From Anoplopoma fimbria (taxonomy: Eukaryota > Chordata > Actinopteri > Perciformes > Anoplopomatidae): a stretch of 64,000 nt of DNA. Shown piece after piece: positions 1 to 13,412 of this stretch. Location: assembly GCF_027596085.1 (NCBI RefSeq), contig NC_072467.1:15183976-15247975 (forward strand), read 5' to 3'. Made by a program: the position numbers and the translations under genes. Position 1 is the first letter of the stretch, and each line of letters opens with the position of its first letter. A model generated the notes under the pieces. That model was given only the letters and a program-made list of their open reading frames with translations. It made no database searches and was not told where the DNA came from.

Positions 1-1590
1 CGACTGGACCAGCTGGAGGGACAGACGAGGAGATATAACAGGGCGATAAATAGCTTGACCTTTACCAAAAACAGACAAATGTAAATCCTGCCAAACACCC
101 ATCTGGACGTAAACTAATCCACTCAGACAAAACTTAAACATGAGTTTAGCATTACGGACTCTTGTGGTGCATCTGATTGGTGAAGATGATGTGAGATTGT
201 GTTGAAGGGCCTTTTTGTGTTTTCGGAGAACTGGCAGTAGTTAATTTGCAACCTAACATTCTGCCAAGAGGGGAAAGATGCCGAATGAGATGTCTTTAGA
301 GAGGTCAAGTATTAGGTTTTATTCCATATTTCTGTTCTGTGTTGGAAAAAGAGGGACAACTGAAATTCATAATATGTCAAATCTAGTTCATGTCCCCTGG
401 TATACCCTGTTTGAGTCAAATAAAGGTCTTTCTTTCTCACCTGACGCTCCGCAGTAGGTGGAGGAGGAGGTCCATCAGTGTCATCTGAGGAGACAAATGA
501 GGAAATGCACTACAAATTAGGACCTGAGACACAGCACATTTAACAAAGGACACTTGTTTTTTTCTTACTTTTTATTCCATTCAAATGTTCATCATGACAG
601 TTTCTGCATCTGATATTTCTGCTAAAGTTCTAGAGTTAATTCACGTTTGGTCAGTCCCACACAGGACAGAAAAGAACTCTGAAGACTTAAACATGTTAAT
701 AAAAGGTCTACAAACTTACAAAAAAAAAACATGCTGCAAAAGCATACACACTTCCAAAGCATACACACTTCCAAAGCATACACACTAAATATATATATAT
801 ATATATATATCATAATATATATATCAAATATGTCAAGCAGTTGTATATTTTCTTCCCAGTTAAGCCAATTATCTTTCTCACTGCATATTTTCACATTTTA
901 GGTGTTCCATTAGAAACTCAACTTCTGTCTTCACTTCTGTTAAACTGGGAACAAAAATGTACTAAATCTTTCTACAGTGACTCGTTTTAATAATTAACCC
1001 TTAATCACCAATTCTGTATACAAAAATGGTTGTTGGGGTGACTAAATATGGGGCGAGCCAAAACTGTTTGTTGAATGTGAGAACTTTCCAGTGTTTGAAG
1101 GGAGTGGATCTTTTTCCCAGTGACTTAAACAGGCCCTATTGTGCTATTTTCCAGATGCATATTTTTATCTCAAGTTACAGTAACAACATGTTTACATGCG
1201 TTAATGCTCATAATCCGCCTTGTTTTTCTCATCCTGGCTGTCCTGCTACACCTCTTCTCACCCTCTCTCTGAAATGCTCTGTTGTAGCGCTTGCTCCTCC
1301 CTCCAGAAAGCAAAGTCTGCTCTGATTGGTCAGCTAGCCCACTCTGTTGTGATTGGTCAACGTTTCACATTCTGGAGCTTCAGCTCCGTCTCTCTCTTTT
1401 GCTGTTTGAGGGCCAAACTAGCTGGAGAGTTTTAGGTGACTCCCGTTACATTGTGACCTCATAAAGTTATGGAAGTGAAGGAGAGAATTCAATGGAGCCG
1501 TTTCAGGCAGCTCAGGAGCTTCTGAGGGGGAGGGTAACTCCTTTTAGGCGTGGACTTCAGGTTTTACATCTACGGACCTTTTACATGTAA

Positions 1591-1675
<85 letters not shown>

Positions 1676-4600
1676 CACAAGAGGGAGAAAGTGGAAAAGC
1701 ATAATAGGGCCACTTTAAGATCTTGTCCTATAGATGCAGAGGGACTTGGATTTATATAATGCCTTTCTCTGCCTCCTGGCCACTAAACATGCTTCACATT
1801 ACACGTCAACATTCACACGCACACACCTGCCCACCAGGATCTAAACTAATGCACAATCATGCTCAGGCAATTACGCATTTGGAATTCAGCCAGGGAGCCT
1901 ACTCTGCCTCAGAGCCCACACTACTGAAGGGATATTGTCCTAATTCCACTCAGCATACAAGGTTTGGACGGTTTCTGTGAAAGTCCAAATACATTTTCTC
2001 TTCTTCTGGTTAGTGTCCTATTTTACTTCTTTAATTAGTGAGCCCCAGATTCTGCTGCCATATTGAAGAAATAGTTAAATTACCCATTTAAAACTTTCAT
2101 CCATAGTTTAATTGGAATGTTTGATTAGAGTAGTTTGCAGCCCCCAATGCTGGAAAATGCTCATGACATTTTTTCTGCCAAAGCAGTTTACAGCCTTATT
2201 AAAATTTCTTGCACTGATTTTAATATGAGTGTTCACATTTTGGGACAGAGAAGAGACAAAATGTGCATTACTTATGCTTTCTGCTTCCCTGATTTTCATG
2301 ATTTTCTCTTCCCAAACAAAGCTCGGCACTAACAGCTGGCACTCTCTACAGTAATGCTCAGAAGGGAGATTTACACATCATGTTAACTTTGATTTGTCAC
2401 TTCCTGGGGTTTGGAGACAGGAGCAGCTTTAAAAAACAAAAATCAGGAATGCTTCCATATTGAACCGGTTGATTAAATCAGCAAGTTGTTTGAAGAAAAC
2501 CTGATATTTGTGCCACTAACAGTCGTGCTGTGAACTTTATAGCACCAATACAATTAAATAAACAACTCAGTCAGCCTGTTTTCAGTCTTCTACTCAATAA
2601 ATAGCGGTACTCCATATGTCCCAGTCATAACTTGGCCGTGCATTATTGTGTCGCAGCCACGTTTGCCTTGCCTCATTATGCGTGTGTGTGAGTGTGTGTG
2701 TGTGTGTGTGGGAGCTTCCCCCGCCTCAGATGTCAGTAATGACACCCGAGAGGCCTGAAACTCCTCGATCAGCAGCTCTCACTGCAGAGAAACAGGAGAA
2801 TGGACAGGAGAGACAGGAGACGGGGACAAAGACGGACGGAGGGAGGGAGCCAGTGGAAACATCAGAGAGATGAAGGAGAGAGAGATGAGAGGTCAGTGTG
2901 GGGGCCTACCGCAGCATCCTCCCCTGTCAACAGCCGGACTCGAACCTTGGACCAACAGAGCGTCACTCTGTTCCCCCGTGTGAACGCAGACGCTGCTTTA
3001 ATCTGCAACAAAAGGGCAGCACCTGACACTGAGGGAGGGGCGATGAGACTCTGTTATGAGAGACAACATGAAGCCCTGCAAACCTGCCAGACAGGTTCAA
3101 ATAATGCTCAGCCCGGTCACGTGATGTAACCCTGATGATACCTCCGTCTCTTTTCCCACAGCTACAGGTCAGTGAGAACAACGGAGGAGAAAGGAATCCG
3201 CAATCGAAAACACTTCCAAGAGATTGGATGTTGGAAAACACACAGTAACCCAGTTAGATATATGGACAGGATGTTTGGCACTTTGAGCTGCTGCGCTTTT
3301 CTAACTGGTACCACATCAGTTTTTACAATAAAAAAAAATGTCTATCTGTGCAGAGAAAGGTAAACAATGTTAGTTGTTAGCACTATTAGCGCCATGTGGA
3401 GAGATAGAAATACTAGCTAGCCCCCTACAACGGTTGCAATGGCAATGGGATACATAGAAATGGCCGCCGCTCTGACCATCCTGATACGTCCTTTTGAATG
3501 GGAATGTCCAATTTACTCCTAATTATTTTCTATGCCTTAATATCTGCATAGGCAGCGGGTCCTCTTCACAGAGCCCACGGTGTTGCACATAGACTGTATA
3601 TAAGAAGTAGGCGTAGTCATCATGGCGTCACTCATTGGTTTGTGGACTGCCGTTTGTAAGCCTTGAGTTCAGCGATTTTGCCGTCGCAATCTTAGATTAC
3701 AGACGTCGTCATGCTTTTTTTTCCCGCAACCAATAAATGGAAGTTACCATATTTGGAATGCGGAGGAGTGATTTAGAGACGCCTTATACGGCTCTGATAG
3801 CGACAGCGACCTGACAGTCACCATTGCCATCTGTTGCCATGGTAGTAAAAAGGTCTGAGAGACTGAATTCAAAAGGAACCAGAATGAGACAGAAGAGAAA
3901 CTGGGCTGGCAGGAGCAGAGTTATAAATGGATCGGAGAGACTAATCAATTTCATTGGCAGCCCTCACCAGTAATGACCTGTATCTCCAAGTACACATTAG
4001 GTGTAGTAAGGTTTAGCACTTTGACCTTTTCCTGCACGTAAAGTCAGCGCCGACCTTTGCACTTACTTTCAAAGATAACAAAAATCAAGGGGGGGAAAAT
4101 ACCTTAAATAACTTATATCTATTTATATATTTGCAGGTAATTTCTATAAAAAGACAACGTTGTGTGTTACGTGAGGAAGAGTTACATGTTCTGTAAAGTG
4201 ACTGCCGTAAGAGAAATTTGGCATGATCTCTTGAGGAGCAGAGTGATGCTGTACTGGGAAAAGCTTGCGAATCAATTTGTCAGCGAGCCAAAAAACTGCT
4301 TTTGTCTTTCATCAGTATAAAAAAAAAAAAAAAAAAAAGAACAGTTGACATCTGGGTGATGCAAGCTATTTTTATCTGACAGCAGCGATATGTATCTGGA
4401 CTTTGACTTCCTGCTGGCCTTAAATTCACTCAGAGAATAACCTCACCCTTTAGCATTTGTCCTGCAATGTAATCTGACAGCCTCCAAACAGACACATTTC
4501 ATTTCAACTGGAGTAAACTGCTGCTTATCTAAAGTCCTTCCACAGCTCATCCCTTTACTCTTTCTGTTTACTGTTCACGGATTAGGATGCAGTCCAGTTG

Positions 4601-7600
4601 ATACAGGAGGAAGATATCCAAAAGATAAATAGATGACAAATCGGGAGCTTCTCAGCGCCTCGTACTGTACCAGCACAGTCAAAATGAGCACTTTGGAATA
4701 TATTTATAATAAATGTTGCAGCAGCAGCAGTGAGCACAGTCGTTTTTTACGAGGGACAATACGATGTCCATTAGGCCCCCTTAGTCATAAATCTATTAAT
4801 GGGGATAATGGTACTGTGCCATTAAAGTGATCCAGACTCATGGAAGGACAGTGCTGCACTGGAGGAGGGAGGGAACAAATGTCCTCAGTTTTACAAGAGA
4901 GAGTTGTGTTCCCATTTGGGCTACAAATATCAATTATTTTTATAACTCCTTTATAAAAATAAAAAAACAAGCAGAAACAAAGTTTACATTTCTTAAAGCA
5001 AGGTATCAAAGATATATTGTTATCGGAACTGAAACATGGGTATCATGACAACTTGAAAAAACCCAAGCCTAGGTATAGTCCCCACCATGTTATTAAATTA
5101 TTTAATGGATACCAACTTTGACGGAAAGAATAAAGGCTCTTTGGTATTATTGTTTTATAGTGTATGAATGTATGTATATTTTCTGTGTACATTTACATTT
5201 GTGAATGAATGTAAGGATGCTGGGTCAAAAATAGGTTTCCCCAAGAGGACAATATAGTATATCTCATATCATCTTATCAACCAAAGCAGAAAGAGGACAA
5301 AGTTCACAGTTTCTCAACATCAGAGATCTGTTGATAGAAATATTTTAGTTATGTTGAAATGTATCATTCTTTCCATTTAATTTGTTTGTTCCCCCATATG
5401 CTTAAAATGCATTAATCAATACTTTATATCACTATGCTGCTGTCACTATACCCTATACTGCTGTAAATCCTGTAAATGTCCCCGCTGCGGGACTAATAAA
5501 GGATTATCTTATTAAAGCTAGGGTAGGTAATCGTCAAAAACATTTTTTCTATGTTTGTTAAAATTCTCTTAACATCCCGACAGTCCCAGGACTGTAATAA
5601 GCTAACTCGCTACCTGCTTGCATTCTGCCCGTTCACGTATTGCGTGTCTCCCACAAGCTGCTAGCTTGACCACTGTGAGTGCTAACATTAGCCATGTTCG
5701 TCTTTTACGTTAATTATGATAACTTTGGGGGAGTGGCTTTGGAGGGAGGCCTGAAGGGACAGCCTGTCGGTGCCGACTTTCTCTATATATTCAGGGACTT
5801 TTGGAGCTAGTGTTTCTAGCTACTTTCATGAAAAAGAATTGGCAACAATGGGCAGGGACGTTAAGTTGGCTAATGTTTTAAATCCAGCATCTACTCTTGC
5901 TAGTTTCTCAAGATAACCAAACCTAGCTTTAAATAAATAACTAAGGCTAAGTGAGCTGTTAGACCTGGGGCTAAAATAACTTTCACACTGGCACAATCCT
6001 AGCACATTGCAAAGTGGGCTAGCCCTGATTTTAGCCCAGGGCTTGCTGGCTCTACTACAGAGCAGGGTTGGCACCATATTTGTCGGGGGTTATCGCCTGA
6101 AAATTGACTGAAAAGGCTAAATGGCGCTAAAAGTTGCACGTGTGAAACAGGGCTAAAGTAAACAGTGGAATAGTTTGAAATCTAGAATTTGAACATTAGT
6201 GTTACAACGGACATTTAACCCGGGGCTAGCAGATGTGCAGTGTGTATCGTATAGCCCTGGGCGTGGGTTAACCCTGGATTAATAAGGTGTTTGTTAAAAG
6301 GAAAAGTTATCCCAGGGTCAACTCTTTGCCATATGTGTAGTGTGAAAAGCCCATGATCCACTTTGTAGCACCTCTCCTCTTCTGGTAGAGGCTGACCGCC
6401 TCCCCCCTACCCACATCCCCTATGCCAAGCAAGCAGGTCCCTGACCAGTCCCTCCAGAGCCTAAAGTGCTATTAACCCTTCATCAAACAGTTTTTATTAC
6501 AGTTGTTTCAGGTCAGATTTGTGCTCTCTCTGAAGGGGTTGACTGCCACATAGTCGCTGCAACCGCTGAGGTCATCGACATCAGAAAACTGCACACACTC
6601 GTCATCACCCGCAGGGACGGTCTGTCATGTTTCATACCGAAGGAGATTAAAGACGAGGACGGGGAAAGCAGAAACACTGTTGAGTCCAGCTTTCTGTTGA
6701 CGTGGTGCTGCTCGCTGCAGGTTGTCTGCTACCAGACACCAGAGTGTTGTTTGGCAAGCAGAGTGAATGTGCTGCCCGTCAGTGAGGATGAGGTGTTTTT
6801 TCCTCTGTTGCAGGGTCACGTATTGACTCAAGCTGATACGTTTACATTAAAATGCTGTGTAGTGCAGCTTTGGTCCCGGCTCATATTTGGATTCACATTA
6901 AACTTCCTCCTCCGTTGAAGATTTGATCAGGGTTAGAGCTCCAGGAAATAGAAAGTTATTTGAGACTGCCCAGGATACGTGCTGTGAAAATTAAGGTTAC
7001 AATAGACTATATATTTAAATATTACTAAATGGGCAAAAATGTCACCTTTTAAAGTGACATCGATAAGACATATTTCAAGTGCCCAGAAGAAAAAGAAACA
7101 TCCACAATTTCATGACAACCGGGCAAAGTACACCTGCTGAAGAAGACCATGTGATGTGACCGAAAGCGGCGGAACACCTACTGAGTGGAACTGGTGGTAA
7201 GATTGTTTTCTCAAAAACCAAGGTTAAATTGACAAAGATCACGACTATCGGTAAAACAATTAGTTCATTTATCAGTTAGTAAGTCTATCAACAGTAAAAT
7301 CAATGGACCTTCATTTAGATGATACATTTGTTTACTTAATTTCAAAAGCAAAAATGTCTAGTATGGTCTGGTTTTGAGTATTTGCTGCTTGTCTCCTGTT
7401 ATGTAATTCCAATTTTTAAGAAATCTTTTTGGCATAGCCGTTTTATTGGATAGTGACAACTTGGAGACAGAAAGGAAAGGCATGGGAGAGAGTTCATTTA
7501 AACAAAAAATCTTTATTTTCTCTGTGGCACAAATCTGTTCATGTCCTCAATGTTTAATCAGAAAGAGATATACTTTTAACTATGTGAAATGAGGCCCAGT

Positions 7601-10600
7601 GGTAGGTTTATGCAACCCTTAATGTGCTTGCATCAGTGGTACAAATATAAATTAAAGTGGTAAATAAAAATACTCTGCATTAATAATGAGGCTTGGACCT
7701 CAGATGATAGCTAAATACTAGTCGTTTCCTCCTGCCCAGCTGTCTAAAACCGGCAGGATAGTTTGGGAATCTGTCCGCTTAAACAATGCGATGGGTCCTC
7801 TAGCTGACTGGCTGAATTACTAATGTAGATAGACTCGCTTGAATAGACTCATTTCCTGGCTACAAGGATAAACAACTGTGCTAATGAGAGTTAAACATCT
7901 CCTCTGTGAGCGCTGACAATTAATGGTCACAGCAACATGTTTGCAACTGTAAAATGGCAAACGTGGTTTGCCGGGATCTTAAGTAGTTCTCCCACAGACA
8001 GCTTAATGACCAGGCCTACCGAGCACAGGCTCAGGGCCCCCCCGACAATAAGTGTTCACAGCAAAGTGCCCCCCCTGGCCTTCACTGACAAAGACTAACT
8101 CAAAGAGACACTACCAACTAGGAAGAGACTCAAAATGACCCCAAAGAAACAACTACAACCATACACAAAAGACCAAAACAACTTTGCGATGCAACAGCTG
8201 AAAAGAGACTCACAATGACTATGAAAAAGGCCAAAGCGGCTCCAAAGAGACACACAGCAACAACAAAGTGACTTAAAATGACAACAAAGAGAATCAAAGC
8301 AACTACAAAATAACTACAAATTGATGCAACAGTTGCAAAGAGACACAAAGAGACGCAGAGTAAATATGAAAATGGGCAAAGCTACAAAAAAGAGACACAA
8401 AGCAACAACGAAGATACTTAAAACAAATTCAAAGGGACACAATGCAACTACAAAGTGACTTAAGGACAACAAAGAGACATAAGAAACTAAAAAGCAACTA
8501 CAAAGAAACACAAAGCAACAGCAAAGATACTTAAAATGACTACAAAGCAACTACAAAGAGACTCCAAACAACTACAAAGAGACTTAAAACGACAACAATG
8601 AAACATAAAGCAACTACAAAGCGACTAAATATGACTACAAGGGACACAAAGCAACTAAAAACACACTGTGAAAAATATCCACAAAGAGACAACAATAAAA
8701 AGAGCCTTAACAACCTTAAAGTCTGTATGTGTCTTGCTCCTATGTAGGAGAGGTGGTGGGGCCTTTAGCCTTTCTGGGACCAGGGGCCAATTGTCTCATA
8801 ATTCGCCCATGCTAGTACCAATGTCTCCCCCGTGGTCCATGAGGGGCATCCAATGAGTCCCCAGCCAAATGGTGAGCACTAAAAAGTCACTATAGTCTCA
8901 CTGAATAGAATACAAAGTGAATCATTATTAGAGTCTCACCACTAGTACCTACTCCCTCTGTAGACAGTATTCTGCGTTTAAATCGACTAATGGGATATGG
9001 GTCACAGGAGTCATTTTATAGTATATGTATAAGTCTAAAGTTACACAAAGCATGAATTTTACATAACGGTTTAAGATAGATCGGCGTAGAATGCTGTCGG
9101 ATGATTCTACGCGAAAACAAAAGCATGAAAGTGTGTTTACATCTTGTTGTGGCGACTTGTTACATACTCAACAAAAGCTGGGGCTATCCTGTTTATTACT
9201 GAAATTAGAGAACTCACATTCCTGCTTCTCTTAATATTTCTCACTGATGTGTTTAATATTTATCAGGTCTTCTCTGGGACTAAGCAAAGGGAAATTCCAA
9301 TATTCGGGCTATATGTTGCTTTAGGGCTAAGGTGTAGCAAAATGAACACAGAATATGACCTTTGAGAAACTTCCTGTAACGTTCTGAAGGTTCGGGGCAA
9401 TCAGCTAAAATCAGTTTCTGGAAATAAAAGCTGGTGCAAAAAAAAGGTTGAGACTTCATTCTAACAAGTGATATGTGGTTGATTTGATTTATTACAAAGT
9501 GGCTCTCAATTCTCAAAGCAGGTATCCAAATGAACCATAGGCTAGGAAATATACAGCCCAACTAAAACCTTCTTTTTTAAATTAGGTTTGGCATGAAGAT
9601 GTCTGTGCTGCTCTGACTTCTGGAACAGGTTTCTTGGGCCCAGCCCTCAGTGAGGACATAAATACTTCACATACAGTGGGATATTATGCAGGTACGGGCT
9701 ACAATCAGTGGGGGGAAACACCTAGAAGACTGCATAAAATCCTCCGGGCTTCCATCCACCCTTTGAAGTCTCCAAAACAAGAAGGGGATGCTCGGGTGAA
9801 GCTGCTCTCCATGAATAATTAATCATTTACCGGCATAATACAAGTCATCCTTGTTGGCATCAGGAGGGCGGCATTATAACGACTTAGCTATCCACATTTC
9901 TAAATACTGTGTCGGTTTGCGTTAGGTCAGCTCCATGATCAACAAAGTTATCAAATAATGTAGTTTAATGTCGAATACGCAGGAATATTAAATGTTGTAT
10001 GGGACGGGAGAGCACAAATGAGTCCGTTTCTCTCCTCAGATGTTCCTGCGTACCAGACTCCCTATGAGATGCGGAGGATTTCAGGCGGCACTGCTTTTAG
10101 TTCAAGGTTTCTGCGAGATGAAACATGGTTCAATATCTTTTATGAAAAACTGGAAGACGCTGCTAAATTCCGCGCTGATGTTGTCAACCAAGCAGGATGT
10201 GTAGTTTAGTATAAAAATGTATCGTGCACGGTTAAGTTGCCGGCTGCGGCGGAGTGGTTTGCAGGAAGAAGTGCTGCGGGCATCAGGCGGCCCAGGTGAA
10301 CAGGTCGATATTTGACTTCGAGAGACGATTCAGGGACGTCACCTTACGCCGAATTGAAAAGTGGCTCCTCATCTTTAAATATAATGTTGTATCAAGCGGT
10401 AAGAGCTAACCTACCACGAACAGCACGGACACACTCTTATCATTCACTTATGTCACAGTTGAATTTTGTCAAAGCTTTTACTAACAGGCGGCAAAGCAGA
10501 GGCGAAGTTATTGCGTCCTACCGTTGCGTCGCGGCTCCCGCTGCAGTGACACGGTCCCGTCCCTCTGCAGGAGGATGGAGGACGGGTCCTTCACCCGGCG

Positions 10601-10819
10601 GAGTCTCCCGTCGGGCGGGCGGGGCACCCTCAACCCGCTGCAGCACTGGTAGCACACCGCCCATGCCTGCTCCTCGTTAATGGGCTGCTCGTAGGACTTC
10701 AGCACCTCCTCCAGAGACAGTTCCCGGGGCTCGGCCAGGTCCCGCGGCTCTCCGCGGTCAGTGGGGGCGGTTACCCGTGAGCCCCCGTCCTCGGCGCTTC
10801 TGTTGGTGGATCTGGCCAT
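1..10819 (-). CDS. spire2: spire2, 5' part (exons 1-2 and start of exon 3)
   Basis: Spire-family actin nucleator, a WH2-domain protein that nucleates actin with formins on vesicles; here only the N-terminal KIND region, which binds formin tails, is visible. Coding exon 1 is 10522-10819 (99 codons plus 1 nt; donor AACG|gtagga). It contains the KIND start LSLEEVLKSYEQPINEEQAW followed by AVCYQCC. Exon 2 is 441-484 (44 nt), flanked by a cag acceptor and a gtgag donor; its phase completes exon 1 and reads DDTDGPPPPPTAERQ. Exon 3 begins at 12 after a pyrimidine-rich acceptor and reads LVQS, the start of the next KIND helix, before the window ends. The MAR start and the EVLKSYEQP wording resemble SPIRE2 more than SPIRE1. 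Intron 1 is about 10 kb. Family assignment is firm; the paralogue (2 versus 1) is likely, not proven. Confidence 0.9.
787..825. repeat. (AT)n microsatellite
   Basis: An AT dinucleotide run with a short interruption, in spire2 intron 1. It follows a two-copy direct repeat of about 16 bp (AAAGCATACACACTTCC) at roughly 748-785. Confidence 0.9.
1129..1714 (+). mobile_element. MITE, TTAA-flanked (piggyBac-like), copy 1
   Basis: A 586-bp element directly flanked by TTAA at 1125-1128 and 1715-1718. Its ends form imperfect terminal inverted repeats, ACAGGCCCTATTGTGC against AGTGGCCCTATTATGC read from the other end. A long AT run occupies about 1593-1670. A second copy in inverted orientation lies at 42243-42752, so this is a dispersed family. 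It has no transposase. TTAA target duplication is the signature of piggyBac-type elements, so that class is inferred. Confidence 0.75.
2683..2711. repeat. short (GT)n microsatellite
   Basis: An interrupted GT run in spire2 intron 1. A purine-rich, GGAGACAGG-like stretch follows at about 2790-2890. Confidence 0.8.
3592..3860 (+). repeat. dispersed repeat family A, 5' portion (copy A1)
   Basis: Begins with the TAGACTGTATATAAGAAGT motif. It shares the region around GTCACTCATTGGTTTGTGG with the inverse copy at 32053-32140, and the region around TTTTGCCGTCGC with 30250. A stretch near 3758-3785 also resembles about 42045-42075. Class unknown. Confidence 0.6.
5430..5517 (+). mobile_element. LINE 3' end fragment with ATCTTAT tail
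   Basis: A short fragment ending CCGCTGCGGGACTAATAAAG followed by an ATCTTAT-type tail. It is nearly identical to the end of the longer copy at 25497-25890, so this is a heavily 5'-truncated insertion of the same non-LTR family. Confidence 0.7.
5515..5790 (+). repeat. dispersed repeat family C (copy C1)
   Basis: Starts GCTAGGGTAGGTAATCGTC and contains a segment (TTTGTTAAAATTCTC) similar to the copy at 29770-30060. Its right part, GGGGGAGTGGCTTTGGAGGG near 5727-5747, also occurs near 30757 and 43165 in family-A copies. This points to composite or nested elements. Class unknown. Confidence 0.5.
8093..8815 (+). repeat. 21-bp minisatellite plus conserved tail, unit 1
   Basis: A degenerate tandem array of about 21-bp monomers (consensus near ACTACAAAGAGACACAAARCA) from about 8093 to 8700. 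It is followed by a non-repetitive tail at about 8712-8815, which contains TTGCTCCTATGTAGGAGAGG and a later GGGGCC..TTGTCTCATAAT segment. Three more array-plus-tail units in this window have the same order and orientation. Long open frames on the minus strand here come from the low-complexity repeat and are not genes. Confidence 0.85.
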
Positions 10820-12840
10820 GGCCGCGATATGGTGGAGCCCATTCTTTACTCCTTAGACACCGGGGCCATTGATGTTGTCCACTGACTCCTGTCCGGCGCA
10901 GTCTTCCTCTCCTGTCCTCCTCTTACCGTCTAGCGCTGCTCAAACTACCGCAGCTGCACCTCGGTACCACAACAGTGTGAAGGCCGCCGTGCTACACGCA
11001 GCAGTTCCTGTTCAAGTTTTCCACAATAAAGCCAGTGTCAGTCAACACGTAACTTTTTTGAGCAACGTAAAGTAACACAGTGAAAGACAAATGTGTAGTT
11101 CATGAAAATTTAGTTTTTTCCCCTGAATGTTTTATGCACCCTCAAAACCACATTTATACGGGTTTACTTAGCATATGAGGCAGACTGAGTTTGATCAACA
11201 GCAACCTGAGGTGCAAGGCATTGAACTACCAATTTCTAGAGCCCAACATCAGACCACTGTAATGGTCTTATTGCAATTCTTTAGTGTATGTAGTAGACGC
11301 TTCGTCATCGTATAGTGGAAAACATTTTCCCATTTAGTTACATTTCAAATGCATTGTATATTTCTGCAATATTCTGTGTTATCTGTTTCAGACACGTAAG
11401 AAAAATGTTGGTTACAATATAAATGTCTAGCCATTTCTTTTTCTTCTTTTTTTCTTCTTCATTTACAAAGGAAATAAAATAGGTGGAAATACTTACTGTT
11501 ATAGATTAACTCTTTTGCTTTTATTTTGAAAGTAAAGCCACTAAGCTTCCGATCGAGGCCTGGCTAATTCTGACGGACTTTGAATTACCTTGTTGCCATA
11601 TCAGCAAATGAGGGAGAGTGGATCTGCGAGAAAATGTCAATCAAGGCAGAAAGCATCCTCCCTGCTGTCGCATCGTCCATCTGCTGTTAGCCGGGAGAAG
11701 GAGGGGAGGACAAGGGGAAGTTGTTGGGAATGTTTCTCTTCAAACTACTATATATAGTAGTTTGGGCTCATTCAATTTCCCCCATATATATATATATATA
11801 TATGCAACATGTGTTTAAATCGAGTCAATTAAACACTTGATACCATATAACACCTGTAAACATAAAATTCCATTCATATGGTTCATTTGGTTCGGATGTA
11901 GTTATGACTTGGTCGATGTATTAGCAGGATGCACCTTGAAGGCAACTATTTAAATCATGTTTCCCAATGCACTGATGCCATGTCCACCCTATAGGACAAA
12001 CAGTGATTGACCTGGAAAACTGAAATATTAAATCTAATGGAATGATTTAGGATTTGAAATACAAATTAATTATTATTGCATTAACAAAAGTAAGGAAATA
12101 TATTCAGAAGTGTGTTGTTGTTTTGCTGACCATTTTCCCAAGTCTTTTTAGAAGGATATCCTACGTGTGTGGCAGAATTTGTTTCCCCTTAATTGCATTG
12201 TTGGTAAAATTACATGACATGCTGAGAAATCAAAAGGTTCATTTTCTCTACACGCATCTCATTTGCATATAAAGTTATGATGGCTCAAATGTCTTAGATA
12301 ATGCAAATAGCTATAGCCACAATGCATTTAGCTTAAACAAGTATAAATATGATAGTTTTTACATGATCATTTTTTAACAGGGTATTATTGAAAATTAACA
12401 TTATGACTAATTTAATTTTGTCAGCATAAATTGTATACTTAAAACAATTATCTGCTTTGTTTCGGCAGCCAAAATCTCACAAAGATCCAGAGGAGGAATG
12501 AGAGAATGTTTTACATCATGCAAGTTTTTAATGCTTCATGGACCTGTCAAGTCTTTTATTTTGAAGGCAAAACCAATTTGTTTCCTGTTTTTAATCTGCC
12601 TTCTAGTGTTATCTTGTTGCAGCATCCTTTCTCTGCAGTACCACTCAAACTGAACCTGCAGGAGCTTCAACCAGTTCACTGAACATAAAACAGAAAAAGA
12701 CTTGTATTTGTTACATGTGTACATTCCAATATTAATCTATGATATTTGTCAAATCTCAGATTATACACAAATCTGTTTTCAGAAGACATTTTCTCATTCA
12801 GGCCTCATTTCATTTCTGAATTATTTTTTTGTAATTCCGT

Positions 12841-13412
12841 CATGGAAAAACGAACACAAAGAAACATAAATCAACCACAAAGAGACACAGCAAGACTACA
12901 AATAGACCAATATTGACCATAGTCAATGTAAGTGTTTGTGTGTCTGCATCTCTGTTGTTGTTTTGGTCTATTTGTAGTCTTGCTGTGTCTCTTTGTGGTT
13001 GATTTATGAGGAAAGAAAACCACAACAATCAGTACAAAGAGACAAAAAGCAACTACAAAGAGACACAAAATGACTAAAAAGGGACTCAAAATGACTACAA
13101 AGAGACAACAAGCAACTAAAAGAGATGTCGGCAAAATTACTACAAAGAGATGCACAATGACTACAAAAAAGGGGGAAACAACCACAGACAAAAATAACTA
13201 ATAAGAGACAAAGTTACTCAATACAGTTACTGAGACACAACGTGACCACAGAGAGACACAGAAAGACTATAAAGATACTCAAAATGACTACAAAGAGACA
13301 ATAAAGAAGAAGCTAAACAACTATAAAGTCAGCGTGTATTGCTCCTATGTAGAAGAGGGACCTTTAGCATGTCTGTGCTCAGGGGCCCATTGTTTCATAA
13401 TCAGCCCATGCC
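12841..13412 (+). repeat. 21-bp minisatellite plus conserved tail, unit 2
   Basis: The same ACTACAAAGAGACACAAA-type array at about 12841-13322, followed by the conserved tail at 13325-13412 (TTGCTCCTATGTAG, then CTCAGGGGCCCATTGT). It differs from the other units in carrying an inverted segment at 12963-13008. Confidence 0.85.
12865..13008. repeat. perfect 46-bp inverted repeat
   Basis: Arms 12865-12910 and 12963-13008 are exact reverse complements by eye over 46 bp, with a 52-bp spacer. The left arm starts CATAAATCAACCACAAAGAG. The right arm is an inverted copy of minisatellite sequence, so this is a palindromic rearrangement within unit 2. Transcription in either direction would give a long perfect hairpin. 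Confidence 0.9.

Larger units (their letters stand above)
485..10521 (-). other. spire2: spire2 intron 1 (about 10 kb)
   Basis: Non-coding interval between spire2 exons 1 and 2. It holds the TTAA-flanked MITE, a partial family-A repeat, a LINE tail, a family-C repeat, the first minisatellite-plus-tail unit, AT and GT simple repeats and a poly-A run near 4318-4338. The short open frames inside it, for example 2646-3129, 6466-6918 and 10018-10209, show no recognisable domain and no convincing exon structure. Regulatory elements may be present but cannot be recognised from one sequence. Confidence 0.7.

Noticed and set aside
2646..3129. Purine-rich open frames at 2.6-3.1 kb as coding exons
   Set aside because: Low-complexity GGAGACAGG-type composition, overlapping frames on both strands, and no domain.
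6466..6918. 150-codon plus-strand open frame in spire2 intron 1
   Set aside because: No recognisable domain or flanking splice signals, and it lies antisense in an intron.
7137..7165. Hammerhead-ribozyme-like core (CTGAAGA ... CGAAAG)
   Set aside because: The spaced motifs are present, but stem II pairs over only about three bases, and I found no clear stem I or III with a cleavage triplet. Probably a decayed fragment of a repeat, or chance.
8093..8700. CRISPR-like regular repeats
   Set aside because: Degenerate tandem monomers without spacers, in a vertebrate genome; a minisatellite.
10018..10209. 63-codon open frame preceded by a ctcctcag acceptor-like sequence
   Set aside because: No family similarity recognised and no matching donor; close to the spire2 promoter but unsupported as an exon.
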